A stretch of DNA of 64,000 nucleotides from Mesorhizobium sp. (GCA_004017535.1 SAJS01000001.1:248001-312000), one strand, 5' to 3'. Positions 8,597-18,199 are shown, counted from the stretch's first letter. Notes: generated from the sequence alone by a model not told the origin. Program-made: numbers and translations.

Positions 8597-10179
8597 CGAA
8601 GAGTTTCGTTTGCGCGGTCGATGTCGGCACCGGGAGCGCTCGCGCGGGCATTCTCGATGCTGAAGGCAACCTGCTTGCCCGTGCCGATCATCCGATCGCC
8701 ATGCACCAGCCCAAGCCCGATCATGCCGAGCACGATTCGGAGGATATCTGGTCGGCGGTGTGCAAATCGGTGCGGTCCGCCCTCGAAAAGTCTGGCGTTG
8801 CCGCCGGCGATATCGCCGGCATCTCTTTCGACGCGACCTGCTCGCTGGTCGCGCGCGACAGGCAAGGCGGCCAGATCAGCGTCTCGGTCACCGGCGAGAA
8901 GCGCTGGGACACGGTCGTCTGGCTCGATCACCGCGCCATCGCCGAGGCCGATGAATGCACGGCAAGCGGCCACGCCGTGCTCGACTATATCGGCGGCGTG
9001 ATGTCGCCGGAGATGGCGACGCCGAAGCTGATGTGGCTGAAGCGCCATCTGCCGAAGACATGGAATGAAGCCGGCTATCTGTTCGACCTCGCCGACTTCC
9101 TGACCTGGAAGGCATCAGGCTCGCTCGCCCGCTCGCAATGCACGCTGACGGCCAAATGGACCTATCTCGCGCATGAGGAAGAAAGCTGGCGGCGCGACTT
9201 CTTCGAGCTCGTCGGCCTCGGCGATCTTTTCGAACATGGCAATCTGCCGGAAAAGGCGAGCCCGGTCGGCACCGATATCGGTCCGCTGACGGCCAAGGCC
9301 GCCGCCGAGCTCGGCCTGACTGAGAAATGCCGGGTTGGCGCCGGCGTCATCGATGCCTATGCCGGCGCGCTGGGTGTTCTGGGCGGCTTCGCCGGCGACG
9401 AGAAGAACATCAGCCGGCACCTAGCGCTGATTGCCGGCACATCGTCCTGCGTCATGGCGATGTCGCATGACCCGCAGCCTTTCGCCGGCGTCTGGGGCCC
9501 CTATTTCGGCGCGGCCTTGCCGACGTTGTGGCTGTCGGAAGGCGGCCAATCGGCCACCGGCGCCCTGCTCGACCACATCATCCGCTGGCATGGCGCGGGC
9601 GGCGAGCCGGACGCGGCCATGCATATGAAGATCGCCAGGCGCGTCGCCGAATTGCGTGCCGAGGAGGGCGATGCGCTGGCGGCCAGGCTGCATGTGCTGC
9701 CGGACTTCCATGGCAACCGCTCGCCGCTTGCCGACCCGCATGCGGTCGGCGTCATCAGCGGCCTGACGCTTGATTCCTCCTTCGACAGCCTGTGCAAGCT
9801 CTACTGGCGCACCGCCGTCGGCATCGCGCTCGGCGTGCGCCATGTGCTCGAGGCGCTGAACGAGAACGGCTACCTGATCGACACGCTGCATGTCACCGGC
9901 GGCCACACCAAGAACCCGCTGTTGATGGAGCTCTATGCCGACGCCACCGGCTGCACGGTGGTCGAGCCGCTGGCCGACGAGGCGGTGCTGCTCGGCACCG
10001 GCATGGTGGCGGCGACCGCCGCCGGGCTCTACCCCGACCTCAAGGCGGCCTGTGTCGCCATGCAGCAGGGCGGCAGGACGCGCGCGCCCAACAAGGAAGC
10101 CGGCGCCCGCTTCGACCGCGACTACCGGATCTTCCTCGAGATGCATCGCCAGCGGCAGATGCTCGACGCGATCAGCTGA
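8593..10179 (+). CDS. FGGY-family pentulose kinase (D-ribulokinase-like)
   Basis: 528 residues starting at TTG, overlapping the HAD gene by four bases and so translationally coupled. The N-terminal ATPase-type strand is FVCAVDVGTGSARAGILDAE. Substrate-side features include ISFDATCSLVARD and WLDHRAIAEAD. The C-terminal FGGY signature region contains LHVTGGHTKNPLLMELYADA. Length and motif spellings match the pentulose-kinase subgroup (ribulose/ribitol kinases) rather than xylulokinase or glycerol kinase. It would phosphorylate the ketopentose made from arabitol or ribitol by the upstream dehydrogenases. Its stop overlaps the stop of the convergent ABC gene by eight bases. Confidence 0.85.
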   Translation: MTKSFVCAVDVGTGSARAGILDAEGNLLARADHPIAMHQPKPDHAEHDSEDIWSAVCKSVRSALEKSGVAAGDIAGISFDATCSLVARDRQGGQISVSVTGEKRWDTVVWLDHRAIAEADECTASGHAVLDYIGGVMSPEMATPKLMWLKRHLPKTWNEAGYLFDLADFLTWKASGSLARSQCTLTAKWTYLAHEEESWRRDFFELVGLGDLFEHGNLPEKASPVGTDIGPLTAKAAAELGLTEKCRVGAGVIDAYAGALGVLGGFAGDEKNISRHLALIAGTSSCVMAMSHDPQPFAGVWGPYFGAALPTLWLSEGGQSATGALLDHIIRWHGAGGEPDAAMHMKIARRVAELRAEEGDALAARLHVLPDFHGNRSPLADPHAVGVISGLTLDSSFDSLCKLYWRTAVGIALGVRHVLEALNENGYLIDTLHVTGGHTKNPLLMELYADATGCTVVEPLADEAVLLGTGMVAATAAGLYPDLKAACVAMQQGGRTRAPNKEAGARFDRDYRIFLEMHRQRQMLDAIS

Positions 10180-11266
10180 CCTGTTGCCTGCGCAGCGACT
10201 TGCCGGTCTCCGCGTCGAACAAATGGATGCTTTCTTCCTCGAAGCTGTAGCGAACCGGCGCGCGCAACTCCGGGCATTCGCGGGCCGGCACTAGCGCGCT
10301 GATCTCCTTGCCGCCGGAGCCGAACGTCACCAGCGCGTCATTGCCATGGAATTCGATGAGGTCGGCGGTGCCTTGCAGGATGTTGCCTGCGCCTCCGTTT
10401 GCCGTCTTCAGATCTGGAGGCCGGATGCCGAGCACGACCCGATCGCCGTGCTGAAGGTGGAAGTCGATGCCCTCCAGCGACAGCACCGTTCCGGCGCCGG
10501 TCAGAGTCCAGCCATCGCCTTTTCCGGCGACTGTCGCTTCGATGAAGTTCATGTTCGGCGTGCCGATGAAGCCGGCTACAAACAGATTGCCGGGACGCCG
10601 ATAGATCTCCGCCGGCGAGCCGATCTGCTCGATCACGCCGTCCTTCAGAAGCACGATGCGGTCGGCCAGCGTCATCGCTTCCAGCTGATCATGCGTGACA
10701 TAGACGGTGGTCGTCTTCAGCGACTGGTGCAATCTCGCGATCTCGACCCGCATATGGTTGCGCAGCTTGGCGTCGAGATTGGAGAGCGGCTCGTCGAAGA
10801 GAAAGACTTTCGGCGTCTTGATCATGGCGCGCGCGATCGCCACGCGCTGCTGCTGGCCGCCGGAAAGCTCGGTCGGCTTGCGGCCGAGATAGGGTTCCAG
10901 CCCAAGCGTCCTGGAGACCGCCTCGACCCGCTTCTTGATCTCGGCCGCCGGCACCTTCTGGCGCTTAAGCCCGAAGGCGATGTTGTCGAAGATCGTCATA
11001 TGCGGATAGAGCGCATAATTCTGGAACACCATGGCGATGCCGCGGTCGCCAGGGTCGAGATCGTTCACCACCTTGCCGCCGATCGACACCTCGCCGCCGC
11101 TGATGTCTTCCAGTCCGGCAAGCATCCTGAGCAGCGTGGATTTGCCGCAGCCGGAAGGGCCCAGGAACACGACGAATTCATGTTCCTCGATCGCGAGGTT
11201 GAGATCGCGGATGACGGTCGTGGCGCCATAGGCCTTGTCGACATGGGAGCAAACGATGGCGGACAT
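10172..11266 (-). CDS. Sugar/polyol ABC transporter ATP-binding protein (UgpC-like)
   Basis: 364 residues. Walker [10 protein letters not shown] (about residues 36-44), Q-loop in [14 protein letters not shown], signature [14 protein letters not shown], Walker [15 protein letters not shown] and switch His in [14 protein letters not shown] are all intact, and a C-terminal TOBE-type regulatory region follows (about residues 240-364). It is the last gene of a minus-strand operon (binding protein, two permeases, dehydrogenase, ATPase), three bases after the dehydrogenase stop. It is slightly longer than the smoK-type ATPase and is likely dedicated to the permeases of its own operon. Confidence 0.88.
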   Translation of the reverse strand: MSAIVCSHVDKAYGATTVIRDLNLAIEEHEFVVFLGPSGCGKSTLLRMLAGLEDISGGEVSIGGKVVNDLDPGDRGIAMVFQNYALYPHMTIFDNIAFGLKRQKVPAAEIKKRVEAVSRTLGLEPYLGRKPTELSGGQQQRVAIARAMIKTPKVFLFDEPLSNLDAKLRNHMRVEIARLHQSLKTTTVYVTHDQLEAMTLADRIVLLKDGVIEQIGSPAEIYRRPGNLFVAGFIGTPNMNFIEATVAGKGDGWTLTGAGTVLSLEGIDFHLQHGDRVVLGIRPPDLKTANGGAGNILQGTADLIEFHGNDALVTFGSGGKEISALVPARECPELRAPVRYSFEEESIHLFDAETGKSLRRQQVS

Positions 11267-11269
11267 GCC

Positions 11270-12316
11270 TTATCCCTTCTCGCCGGTCAGCAGGATCTGC
11301 AGCTTGACGTCCTGCGGCCTGCCTTGCGCTGCGCGCTCGAACGCCTTGATGCTTTCGGAGAAATCATAGGTGCCGGTGATCAGCGGCTTGAGGTCGACCT
11401 TGCCGGAGGCGATCAGCTGCAAGGCGCGGTCGAAAATGTTCGCATAGCGGAACACGGTCTCGATGCGCACTTCCTTGGAGATCGCGGCCGGAACGTTGAG
11501 CTCGACCGTCTCCACCGGCAGCCCGACCAGCACCACCGCGCCGCCCGGCCGCACGATGTCGAACAGGTTGGCGAAGGCCTTTGGGCTGCCGCTCGCCTCG
11601 AACACGATATCGGCGCCCCAATTGTCCGTCGCGCTCCGCACCGCGTCGACCAGCGACTGCTCGCCGACATTGACCGGCACGATGCCCGGATACTGGCCGG
11701 CGATCTCAAGCTTGGGCGCGGAAAAATCGGAGATCAGCACCTTGGAACAGCCGCCAGCCAGCGCGGCGAGCGCGATCATGATGCCGATCGGGCCGCAGCC
11801 GACGACGACGGCGACGTCGCCCGGCACGATGCGGGCGCGCGCCGCCGCTTGCATGCCGATGGCGAAAGGCTCGACCATCGCGCCTTCGGCGAAGGAGACA
11901 TTGTCCGGCAGCTTGTAGGTGAAGGCCGCCGGATGAACGGCGTATGGCGCGAGCACGCCGTGCACCGGCGGCGTCGCCCAGAAGCGGACGTCCGGGTCGA
12001 CATTGTAGATGCCGAGCTTCGTCGCGCGCGATGAAAGATTCGGCACGCCCGGCTCCATGCAGACGCGGTCGCCGACCTTCAGGTTCGTGACGTTGGCGCC
12101 GACTTCGACGATGGTTCCCGAGGCCTCATGGCCGAGCACCATGGGCTGGCGCACGATATAGCTGCCGATGGCGCCATGCGTGTAGTAATGCACGTCGCTG
12201 CCGCAGACGCCGACCGTGTGGATAGCGATCCGAACATCGTCCGGTCCGACGTCTTGCGGCAGCGCGATCTCGCGCAGCGACAGTTCGCCTTTTTTCTCAA
12301 GCACCAGTGCCCGCAT
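11270..12316 (-). CDS. Zinc-type polyol dehydrogenase (xylitol/sorbitol dehydrogenase-like MDR)
   Basis: 348 residues, medium-chain dehydrogenase family. Catalytic zinc ligands are visible: Cys in [12 protein letters not shown] (residues 37-40), GHEASG, and Glu in AMVEPFAIG. The NAD-binding Rossmann loop is [17 protein letters not shown] (about residues 170-186). The segment that normally holds the four structural-zinc cysteines reads [16 protein letters not shown] and lacks the cluster, as in animal sorbitol dehydrogenases. It oxidises an imported polyol to the 2-ketose in the cytoplasm. Xylitol, sorbitol and L-arabitol are all possible, and the operon does not decide between them. Confidence 0.85.
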   Translation of the reverse strand: MRALVLEKKGELSLREIALPQDVGPDDVRIAIHTVGVCGSDVHYYTHGAIGSYIVRQPMVLGHEASGTIVEVGANVTNLKVGDRVCMEPGVPNLSSRATKLGIYNVDPDVRFWATPPVHGVLAPYAVHPAAFTYKLPDNVSFAEGAMVEPFAIGMQAAARARIVPGDVAVVVGCGPIGIMIALAALAGGCSKVLISDFSAPKLEIAGQYPGIVPVNVGEQSLVDAVRSATDNWGADIVFEASGSPKAFANLFDIVRPGGAVVLVGLPVETVELNVPAAISKEVRIETVFRYANIFDRALQLIASGKVDLKPLITGTYDFSESIKAFERAAQGRPQDVKLQILLTGEKG

Positions 12317-12330
12317 CGGATATCCTCACT

Positions 12331-13152
12331 TCAACTTTTCTTTTGCCGGAAAACGGAATTCAGGAAGCCGCTCAAAACGCCGAGGAAGAGCAGCGGCGGC
12401 AGCGACAGGAGCACCACCGAGGCGTTGAGGATGCCCCACGGCACGTTCATGCCTTGCTGCGACAGCTCGGAAGCGACGATCGGCAGCGTCTTGGCGTTGG
12501 AACTCGACAGCATCAGCGCGATCAGGAACTCGTTCCAGACCAGCACGAAGCTGAAGGCGATGGCGCCGATCAGCGAGCGCGCCGCGACGGGAAGCGCGAT
12601 CCGCCAGAACACCGAATAGGCGCCGTAGCCGTCGACGAAGGCGGCTTCCTCGATCTCCTTCGGCACGCCCTGGAAGGCGGGAATGGCAAGCCACATGATG
12701 ACGGAAATGGTGAGCAGCGAGTAGGTGACGATCAACGCGGGAAGCGTGTCGTAAAGGCCGATCTGCAGCCAGATCACCATCAGCGGGATGGCGACCGCCA
12801 CCGGCGGCAGGAAGCGCAGTGAAAGCACGAAGAACTGGATGTCGCCGGCGAAGCGGTTGGGATAGCGCGCCACGGCATAGGCCGCCGGCAGGCCGAGCAC
12901 GATGCCGATCAGCACCGCCGCGCCGCAGGCGACCGCGGAATTGTAGAGCCCGGTCAGCACGCTGTCGCGGCCGAGGATGTAGCTGATATTGGCGAGCGTC
13001 GGCGTGAAGATCACCTTTGGCACGCGCGTGATGATGTCGACGTTGTTCTTCAGCGCGTTGAGCGCGGTCCACACCAGCGGGAACACGGCCAGGAACCCGG
13101 CTAGCGCCAGGACGGCCTTGGCGATCAGGCGGCCCGGTCTCATCGTGTTCAT
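12331..13152 (-). CDS. Sugar/polyol ABC transporter permease (MalG-type)
   Basis: 273 residues from the ATG at 13152, which overlaps the stop of the preceding permease by four bases (ATGA). The frame stays open upstream to 13803 as antisense-like low-complexity sequence, so the downstream ATG is chosen. Six hydrophobic segments are present, beginning LIAKAVLALAGFLAVFPLVW. The EAA loop is EIEEAAFVDGYGAYSVFWRI. It forms the channel with the upstream permease of this CUT1 importer. Confidence 0.87.
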   Translation of the reverse strand: MNTMRPGRLIAKAVLALAGFLAVFPLVWTALNALKNNVDIITRVPKVIFTPTLANISYILGRDSVLTGLYNSAVACGAAVLIGIVLGLPAAYAVARYPNRFAGDIQFFVLSLRFLPPVAVAIPLMVIWLQIGLYDTLPALIVTYSLLTISVIMWLAIPAFQGVPKEIEEAAFVDGYGAYSVFWRIALPVAARSLIGAIAFSFVLVWNEFLIALMLSSSNAKTLPIVASELSQQGMNVPWGILNASVVLLSLPPLLFLGVLSGFLNSVFRQKKS

Positions 13153-14015
13153 GCCTGCACCCGCTTCCACAGCATGGTGAAGGTGATGACCGTCGCGATC
13201 ATCATCAGCACCGCCATGGCCGAGGCGTAGGAGACCTTGCCGGACTCGATGAAACCTTGCGAGAAGGCGTACATGTCGAGCGTTTCGGTCGCCACGCCCG
13301 GCCCGCCGCGCGTCATCACATAGATCAGGTCGAAGGAGCGCAGCGACTCGATCATCTTGACGAACATCAGGCTGATCAGCGGCGCCTTCAGCATTGGCAG
13401 CGTCACATACGCATGGATCTGCCAGCGCTTGGCGTGGTCGAGCCTGGCCGCCTCGATCGGCTGCGGCGGTAAGGTTTCGAGCAGCTTCAGCACGATGACG
13501 GCGAAGAACAGCCCCCATTGCCAGACATCGACCGAAGCGACGGCGAAGAGCGCTGAGCCGGGCTTGGACAGCGGATCGAAGATCAGCCCGCCGGTGATCA
13601 GCCGGTAGGGATAGGTGGCGATGCCGTAGAGCGGGTGATAGGCGAACTTCCAGACGAAGGCCGCCGAGACGCGCGGCAAAAGCACCGGGATGATGAACAG
13701 CAGGCAGTAGAAATTGCGCAGGCGTGGGCCGGCGACCTCGAACATCAGCACGCCAAGCCCGATCGCCACCACCATCGTCGCCACCACGGTGACGATCTCC
13801 CATTTCACCGAGACCCAGACGGCGTTGAGGAAACGGCGGTCGCTAAAGAGATCGGCGAAGTTCGAGAACCACACCCAGGAATAGCCCGGCGCGCTCAGCT
13901 CGCGGTTCTGCAGCGCGATCACGATGGCGTAGAGCGTCGGCACCATCGACAGCACCAGCAGGATGGCGAGGGTGGGAACCAGAAATGTGACCGGCAGGGA
14001 AGAGCGTCGGCGCAT
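13149..14015 (-). CDS. Sugar/polyol ABC transporter permease (MalF-type)
   Basis: 288 residues from the ATG at 14015, chosen because GAGGAGAGG lies just upstream. An alternative start at 14075 lies inside the hairpin region and would add a non-membrane leader. Six helices are visible, the first being VTFLVPTLAILLVLSMVPTL. The EAA loop is IEAARLDHAKRWQIHAYVTL. It overlaps the next permease by four bases. It is the MalF-like subunit of the second polyol importer. Confidence 0.87.
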   Translation of the reverse strand: MRRRSSLPVTFLVPTLAILLVLSMVPTLYAIVIALQNRELSAPGYSWVWFSNFADLFSDRRFLNAVWVSVKWEIVTVVATMVVAIGLGVLMFEVAGPRLRNFYCLLFIIPVLLPRVSAAFVWKFAYHPLYGIATYPYRLITGGLIFDPLSKPGSALFAVASVDVWQWGLFFAVIVLKLLETLPPQPIEAARLDHAKRWQIHAYVTLPMLKAPLISLMFVKMIESLRSFDLIYVMTRGGPGVATETLDMYAFSQGFIESGKVSYASAMAVLMMIATVITFTMLWKRVQA

Positions 14016-14053
14016 TGCCTCTCCTCGGGTTTTTGCTGCTGTCTGGTGAAGGT

Positions 14054-14107
14054 CCCGCGGCGCGGAGCCCGGCATTCCTTCGAATGCCGCGAGCCGCGCG
14101 CCGCGGG
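14054..14107 (-). promoter_or_regulatory. Long GC-rich hairpin after the binding-protein gene
   Basis: An extended inverted repeat with arms about 14054-14077 and 14082-14107. The apical stem is a perfect GGCATTC/GAATGCC around a four-base loop, and the base is CCCGCGGCGCG pairing with its complement, with a bulge between. It follows the binding-protein stop by nine bases and precedes the first permease. As in the smo operon it should protect the upstream mRNA 3' end and lower permease expression. Confidence 0.7.
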
Positions 14108-14115
14108 CGGGAGGA

Positions 14116-15390
14116 TTACTTCTTCTTCACCAGATCGTTGGCATAGGCCTCGAGCTCGTCGAGGCCGCCCTTGATGTCGGTGCGCGTGCCGGTGACCAGT
14201 TCTTCCAGGATGATGCCCCAGCGGTCGCCGAGATCCGGCCAGCGCGGATCCTGCCAGAAGTTCACCGCCGTCACCTTGCCGGTTTCGGCCAGCGCCTGGC
14301 CGAGATCGGCGCCGTAGATGTCGGCGAATTCCTTGCTGGAGAGCACGCTGGTGCGGTTGAGCTCGCCGAACTGATGCGCATCGAGCCGGCGCTTCTCGTT
14401 CTCCTTTGACGTCGCCCAGGCGATGAACAGGCCGGCGCACTTCTTCGCCGCCTCATCCACATTGGCCTTGGTGCCGATGGCAAGCCCATGGCCGTAGCCG
14501 CCGCCCGGCAGCGGCGACGGCGGCGGCAGGAAGCCGACCTTGTCGACCACCTGCGAGGTCTTCGGGTCGACCGCCATGCCCGACAGCGGTGTCGATTCGA
14601 CGAGGATGGCGACCTGGCCGGAGAGGAAGGCGCCGGTCGATTCATCCCAGCTGCCGGTCTGCGTGCCGGGCGCCGAGTCCTTGAACAGCTTCAGATAGGT
14701 CTCCGTCGCCTTCACGGCGGCGTCCGAATTGAAAGCCGGCTTGTCGCCGTCGAACCACTTGCCGCCATAGGCCCTGAAGAACGGCATCCAGCGCCAGACA
14801 TTGGCGCCCGAGCCGCGAGCGCCGCGCAGCGCGATGCCGTATATGCCCTTGTCGGCATTGGTCAACTTCGGCACGTCGGCGATCAGCTCGTCCAACGTCT
14901 TCGGCGGCTGGATACCGGCGGCCTCCAGCACATCCTTGCGATAGACCATCAGGTCGCCGCCGCCGGTCAGCGGCGCGAACCAGACCTTGCCGTCATAGGT
15001 GGCGACCTTCTGGCGACCCGGATCGAAATCGGCATAGTCGTAGTCAGCCGGGTAATAATCGGTCAGCGGCACGATCCAGCCCGAGGAGGCGAACAGCGCC
15101 ACATTGGCCTCGTCGACATAGTAGACGTTGTAATTGCCGACGGTGGAGGCATCGGCCCGCGACTTGGCGCGGCGATCGTTTTCGTTGAGGTAGTCGATCT
15201 GGAACGAGGCGCCGGAGAGCTTCTTGAACTCGTCCTTGGAGTCCTCCAGAAGCGTCAGGCCGTCGCGCGGCTGCGCCAGCACCTTGACCGGCGCCGAGCA
15301 CACCGGTGCCTGGGCAAGCGCTGCGGTTGATACGGAAGCGGTAAGCACGAACGCTGCGCCGAGGCTGGCAGCGAGCCGATATGAATTCAT
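14116..15390 (-). CDS. Sugar/polyol ABC transporter substrate-binding protein
   Basis: 424 residues. Signal peptide MNSYRLAASLGAAFVLTAS with an ALAQA cleavage region, then a family 1 extracellular solute-binding fold. GGAGGAG precedes the ATG. It is the first gene of the minus-strand polyol operon and is separated from the permeases by a strong hairpin. Family membership and operon structure are clear. The ligand is inferred to be a sugar alcohol only from the polyol dehydrogenase in the same operon. Confidence 0.86.
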   Translation of the reverse strand: MNSYRLAASLGAAFVLTASVSTAALAQAPVCSAPVKVLAQPRDGLTLLEDSKDEFKKLSGASFQIDYLNENDRRAKSRADASTVGNYNVYYVDEANVALFASSGWIVPLTDYYPADYDYADFDPGRQKVATYDGKVWFAPLTGGGDLMVYRKDVLEAAGIQPPKTLDELIADVPKLTNADKGIYGIALRGARGSGANVWRWMPFFRAYGGKWFDGDKPAFNSDAAVKATETYLKLFKDSAPGTQTGSWDESTGAFLSGQVAILVESTPLSGMAVDPKTSQVVDKVGFLPPPSPLPGGGYGHGLAIGTKANVDEAAKKCAGLFIAWATSKENEKRRLDAHQFGELNRTSVLSSKEFADIYGADLGQALAETGKVTAVNFWQDPRWPDLGDRWGIILEELVTGTRTDIKGGLDELEAYANDLVKKK

Positions 15391-15630
15391 TGATTTTTCT
15401 CCTCCAGGAACACTCGCGGAAGCGGCAGATCATTGGCCAAGCGACCCTCACCGTCGCCCGTCTGACCTGTCACCCGTCGCCAAAATGAGCAGTTGGGAAG
15501 AGTGAGACTAGAAGCCTCGTTGCAGCAGACTTGTACTTTTATGCATTGTGCGCCGCAAAAAATGTCACCGGCAGAGTCTGCCCGTCACACGAGTATCAGT
15601 GCAATCGGAAGTGGGCGGCTATCGGCTGTG
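15391..15630 (-). promoter_or_regulatory. Promoter region of the second polyol operon with repeated GTCAC boxes
   Basis: This 240-base spacer lies between the AraC gene and its likely target operon. A perfect palindrome GGCAGAGTCTGCC (15570-15582) is flanked by GTCAC boxes on both sides (around 15564-15568 and 15584-15588), and further GTCAC copies occur near 15470 and at the AraC gene end near 15630. Repeated boxes of this kind upstream of an operon and next to an AraC gene are plausible activator sites. Start sites cannot be fixed. Confidence 0.45.
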
Positions 15631-16548
15631 TCACGCCCTTAGTGTCAGCCGCTGCCGCGACAGCTTGCGGTAGGATGACGGCGTCATCTTGTGCTTGCGC
15701 AGGAAGGCGCGGTTGAAGTTCGAGATGTTCATATAGCCGACCTGGAAGCAGATGTCGGTGATCGGGATCTCGGTGTCCGCGAGCAGCTTGCAGGCCTGCC
15801 AGAGCCTGAGTTTGGCGAGGTGGTCGCTGAAGGAATTGCCGGTGTTCTTCTGGAAGAAGCGGGAGAAGGTGCTTTCGCTCATTCCGGCCAGTTGAGCCAC
15901 GTCCGGCAGCTTCAGGTCCTCGGCGAAATGCTGGAACAGATAGGTCAGCGAGCGCTGGATGATGTCGAGCGACTCCGCGTCGAGCAGCGGGGAGAAATCC
16001 GGCGACGACAACAGCGCGTATTCGTCGGTGGTGGCCAGAAGGCCGAGCAGCTCGAGGAACATGCGGAACCGCGCCAGGCCATGCACTTCGCCCATTCTCT
16101 CCATCAGCTCGGCGCCGTCGAGGGCCGTCTGGCCGTGGAAGACCATGCCGCGCAGCGAGCGTTCCAGGAACGGTTCCAGCTCGCGCAGTTCCGGCAGCAG
16201 CCCGGATGAGCCGCGCAGCCGCTCGGGATCGAACTGCAGCACGATATCGCGGCCCTCGATCAGCTCGCCGGGCTGCACCGCCGTTACCCAGTCATGCGGC
16301 AGCCCGCCGCCGACGATGGTCAAGTAGCCCGGCCCGAACTCGCCGATATGGTCGCCGACCAGCACCACGCCGGATGATTTCCGCAGAAGATGGATTTCGT
16401 ATTCCGGATGGAAATTCCAGACATTGCGCTCCCACGGATAATCGTCCAGCCGCCACAGGAAACTTTCGCTCGCCTCGGTCACGATGTGCTCGAAGGCGGG
16501 CGCCGTGCGCGGGATCGCGGCCGTGTTCTTTCTGCGCCTGAACGGCAT
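15631..16548 (-). CDS. AraC-family transcriptional regulator with N-terminal cupin
   Basis: 305 residues from the ATG at 16548, preceded by GGGAGG five bases upstream. The open frame extends to 16689, but that leader is cysteine- and proline-rich and has no Shine-Dalgarno. The N-terminal half (about 25-170) has the cupin-like sensory fold seen in sugar-responsive AraC proteins. The C-terminal DNA-binding domain (about 205-300) has two helix-turn-helices: LPDVAQLAGMSESTFSRFFQ and ITDICFQVGYMNISNFNRAF. It sits directly upstream of, and co-oriented with, the second polyol operon, so it probably activates that operon in response to the polyol. Confidence 0.85.
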   Translation of the reverse strand: MPFRRRKNTAAIPRTAPAFEHIVTEASESFLWRLDDYPWERNVWNFHPEYEIHLLRKSSGVVLVGDHIGEFGPGYLTIVGGGLPHDWVTAVQPGELIEGRDIVLQFDPERLRGSSGLLPELRELEPFLERSLRGMVFHGQTALDGAELMERMGEVHGLARFRMFLELLGLLATTDEYALLSSPDFSPLLDAESLDIIQRSLTYLFQHFAEDLKLPDVAQLAGMSESTFSRFFQKNTGNSFSDHLAKLRLWQACKLLADTEIPITDICFQVGYMNISNFNRAFLRKHKMTPSSYRKLSRQRLTLRA

Positions 16549-16716
16549 CCATTCCTCCCGGCATGGCGCGCCGGCTGCGCATGCCCGGGGGCATCCGTAG
16601 CAGCCTACGGGCGGCAAATGAAAGAGGCGCCGCGGAATCCGGGCTCCGCCTGGATCAATCGCTAACGCGGCCTCCTCCCTTGCCAACATGTCGCGCTTGG
16701 TTCACAAGGCGACGCA

Positions 16717-16738
16717 AATGGCGCCATTTTGCGCCATT
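16717..16738. promoter_or_regulatory. Palindrome and repeat in the MATE gene leader
   Basis: A perfect 12-base palindrome AATGGCGCCATT (16717-16728) is followed at once by a second GCGCCATT (16731-16738), giving an inverted plus direct repeat. It lies in the 246-base divergent space between the AraC gene and the MATE gene, about 60-80 bases before the MATE ATG, a reasonable operator position. The binding factor is unknown. Confidence 0.4.
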
Positions 16739-16794
16739 GTGTACGGCTTCCGGCCCTTTTTTGCCGATGCGCCGTGTTCAGAAAGAGCGGAACA

Positions 16795-18198
16795 ATGTCT
16801 GCGATCGAAACCGGCGCCCTCGCGCCGGAAAACCTTTGGCGTCAGGAAATCAGGGCGACGATCGCGCTTGCCTGGCCGATGGTGCTGACCAATCTCGGGC
16901 AGACGGCCATGACCGCGACCGACGTCATGATGATGGGCCGCCTCGGGTCCGATACGCTCGCCGCCGGCGCGCTTGGCTCCAATCTCTATTTCATGCCGCT
17001 GATCTTCGGCTTGGGCCTCATGCTGGCGACTTCGCCGATGATGGCGACCGAACTCGGCCGCCGCCGCCACTCTGTGCGCGACCTGCGCCGCACCGTGCGC
17101 CAGGGCCTGTGGCTGGCGATCCTGATCTCTCTCCCGATCTGGCTTTTCCTCTCGCATGGCGAAGAGGTGCTGCTGGCCATGGGCCAGAAGCCGGAGTTGG
17201 CGCATCAGGCCGGCATCTATCTGCACTGGCTGCAATGGGCGGTGCTGCCCTTCTATGGCTATATCGTGCTGCGCTCCTTCATCTCGGCGCTGGAGCGGCC
17301 GGGCTGGGCGCTGGTCATCGTTTTCGTCGCGGTCGCTTGCAACGCCTTCTTCAACTGGGTGTTCATGTTCGGCAATCTCGGCGTCAAATCGATGGGCATC
17401 GCCGGCTCCGGCCTCGCCACCACTCTGTCCAGCACGCTGATGTTCATCGGCCTGGCGGCGGTGGTGATGCTCGAGAAGAAATTCCGCCGCTACCGGCTGT
17501 TCGGCCGCTTCTGGCGCTCCGACTGGCCGCGCTTCCGCGGCCTGCTCAAGCTCGGCCTGCCGATCGCCGGCATCCTCGCCTTCGAGGTGACGATCTTCAA
17601 TGCGGCGGCCCTGCTCATGGGTCTGATTGATGCGGACTCGCTCGCCGCCCACGCCATCGCCATCCAGATCGCCTCGATCTCCTTCATGGTGCCGCTCGGC
17701 CTCAACCAGGCGGTCACGGTCCGCGTCGGCCTTGCGCATGGCGCCGGCAATCCGGAAGGCGTCTCGCGGGCCGGCTGGACAGCCTTCGTCATCGGCGTGT
17801 CCTTCATGGCGCTGATGGGCCTGGTGATGATTGTCTGGCCGCACGCGCTGATCAGCGCCTTCATCGACCTTGCCGATCCGGCCAATGCGAGGGTGATCAC
17901 GCTTGCCGTATCGTTCCTGGTGTTCGCCGCGCTGTTCCAGATCTTCGACGGCGCCCAGGCGGTGGCCGCCGGCATGCTGCGCGGGTTGCACGACACCAAG
18001 GTGCCGATGATCTATGCCGCGATCGGCTATTGGGGCGTCGGCCTGCCGCTCGGCGTGCTGCTCGCATTCCATTTCGGCCTGAACGGCGTCGGCATCTGGA
18101 TCGGCCTGGCCTCCGGGCTGGCCGTGGTGGCGGCGCTGCTGCTCGCGCGCTGGCTGCGGCGCGACCGCATCGCGCCGGCGCTGTCGTTCAGCCACTGA
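16795..18198 (+). CDS. MATE-family multidrug/toxin efflux protein (NorM-like)
   Basis: 467 residues from the ATG at 16795. A longer frame from 16729 is possible but its first 22 residues are not membrane-like. Twelve hydrophobic segments in two similar halves of six are apparent, with conserved MATE spellings near the start (ALAWPMVLTNLGQTAMTATD, then LGSDTLAAGALGSNLYF). It exports cationic or organic compounds against a Na+ or H+ gradient through the inner membrane. The Shine-Dalgarno is weak (AGAGCGG). It stands alone. Neighbours do not suggest its substrate. Confidence 0.88.
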   Translation: MSAIETGALAPENLWRQEIRATIALAWPMVLTNLGQTAMTATDVMMMGRLGSDTLAAGALGSNLYFMPLIFGLGLMLATSPMMATELGRRRHSVRDLRRTVRQGLWLAILISLPIWLFLSHGEEVLLAMGQKPELAHQAGIYLHWLQWAVLPFYGYIVLRSFISALERPGWALVIVFVAVACNAFFNWVFMFGNLGVKSMGIAGSGLATTLSSTLMFIGLAAVVMLEKKFRRYRLFGRFWRSDWPRFRGLLKLGLPIAGILAFEVTIFNAAALLMGLIDADSLAAHAIAIQIASISFMVPLGLNQAVTVRVGLAHGAGNPEGVSRAGWTAFVIGVSFMALMGLVMIVWPHALISAFIDLADPANARVITLAVSFLVFAALFQIFDGAQAVAAGMLRGLHDTKVPMIYAAIGYWGVGLPLGVLLAFHFGLNGVGIWIGLASGLAVVAALLLARWLRRDRIAPALSFSH

Positions 18199-18199
18199 G

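Noticed and set aside
12331-13803. 490-codon frame suggesting a fused double permease
   Set aside because: Only codons after the ATG at 13152 look like a permease. The upstream part is an out-of-frame reading of the other permease gene.
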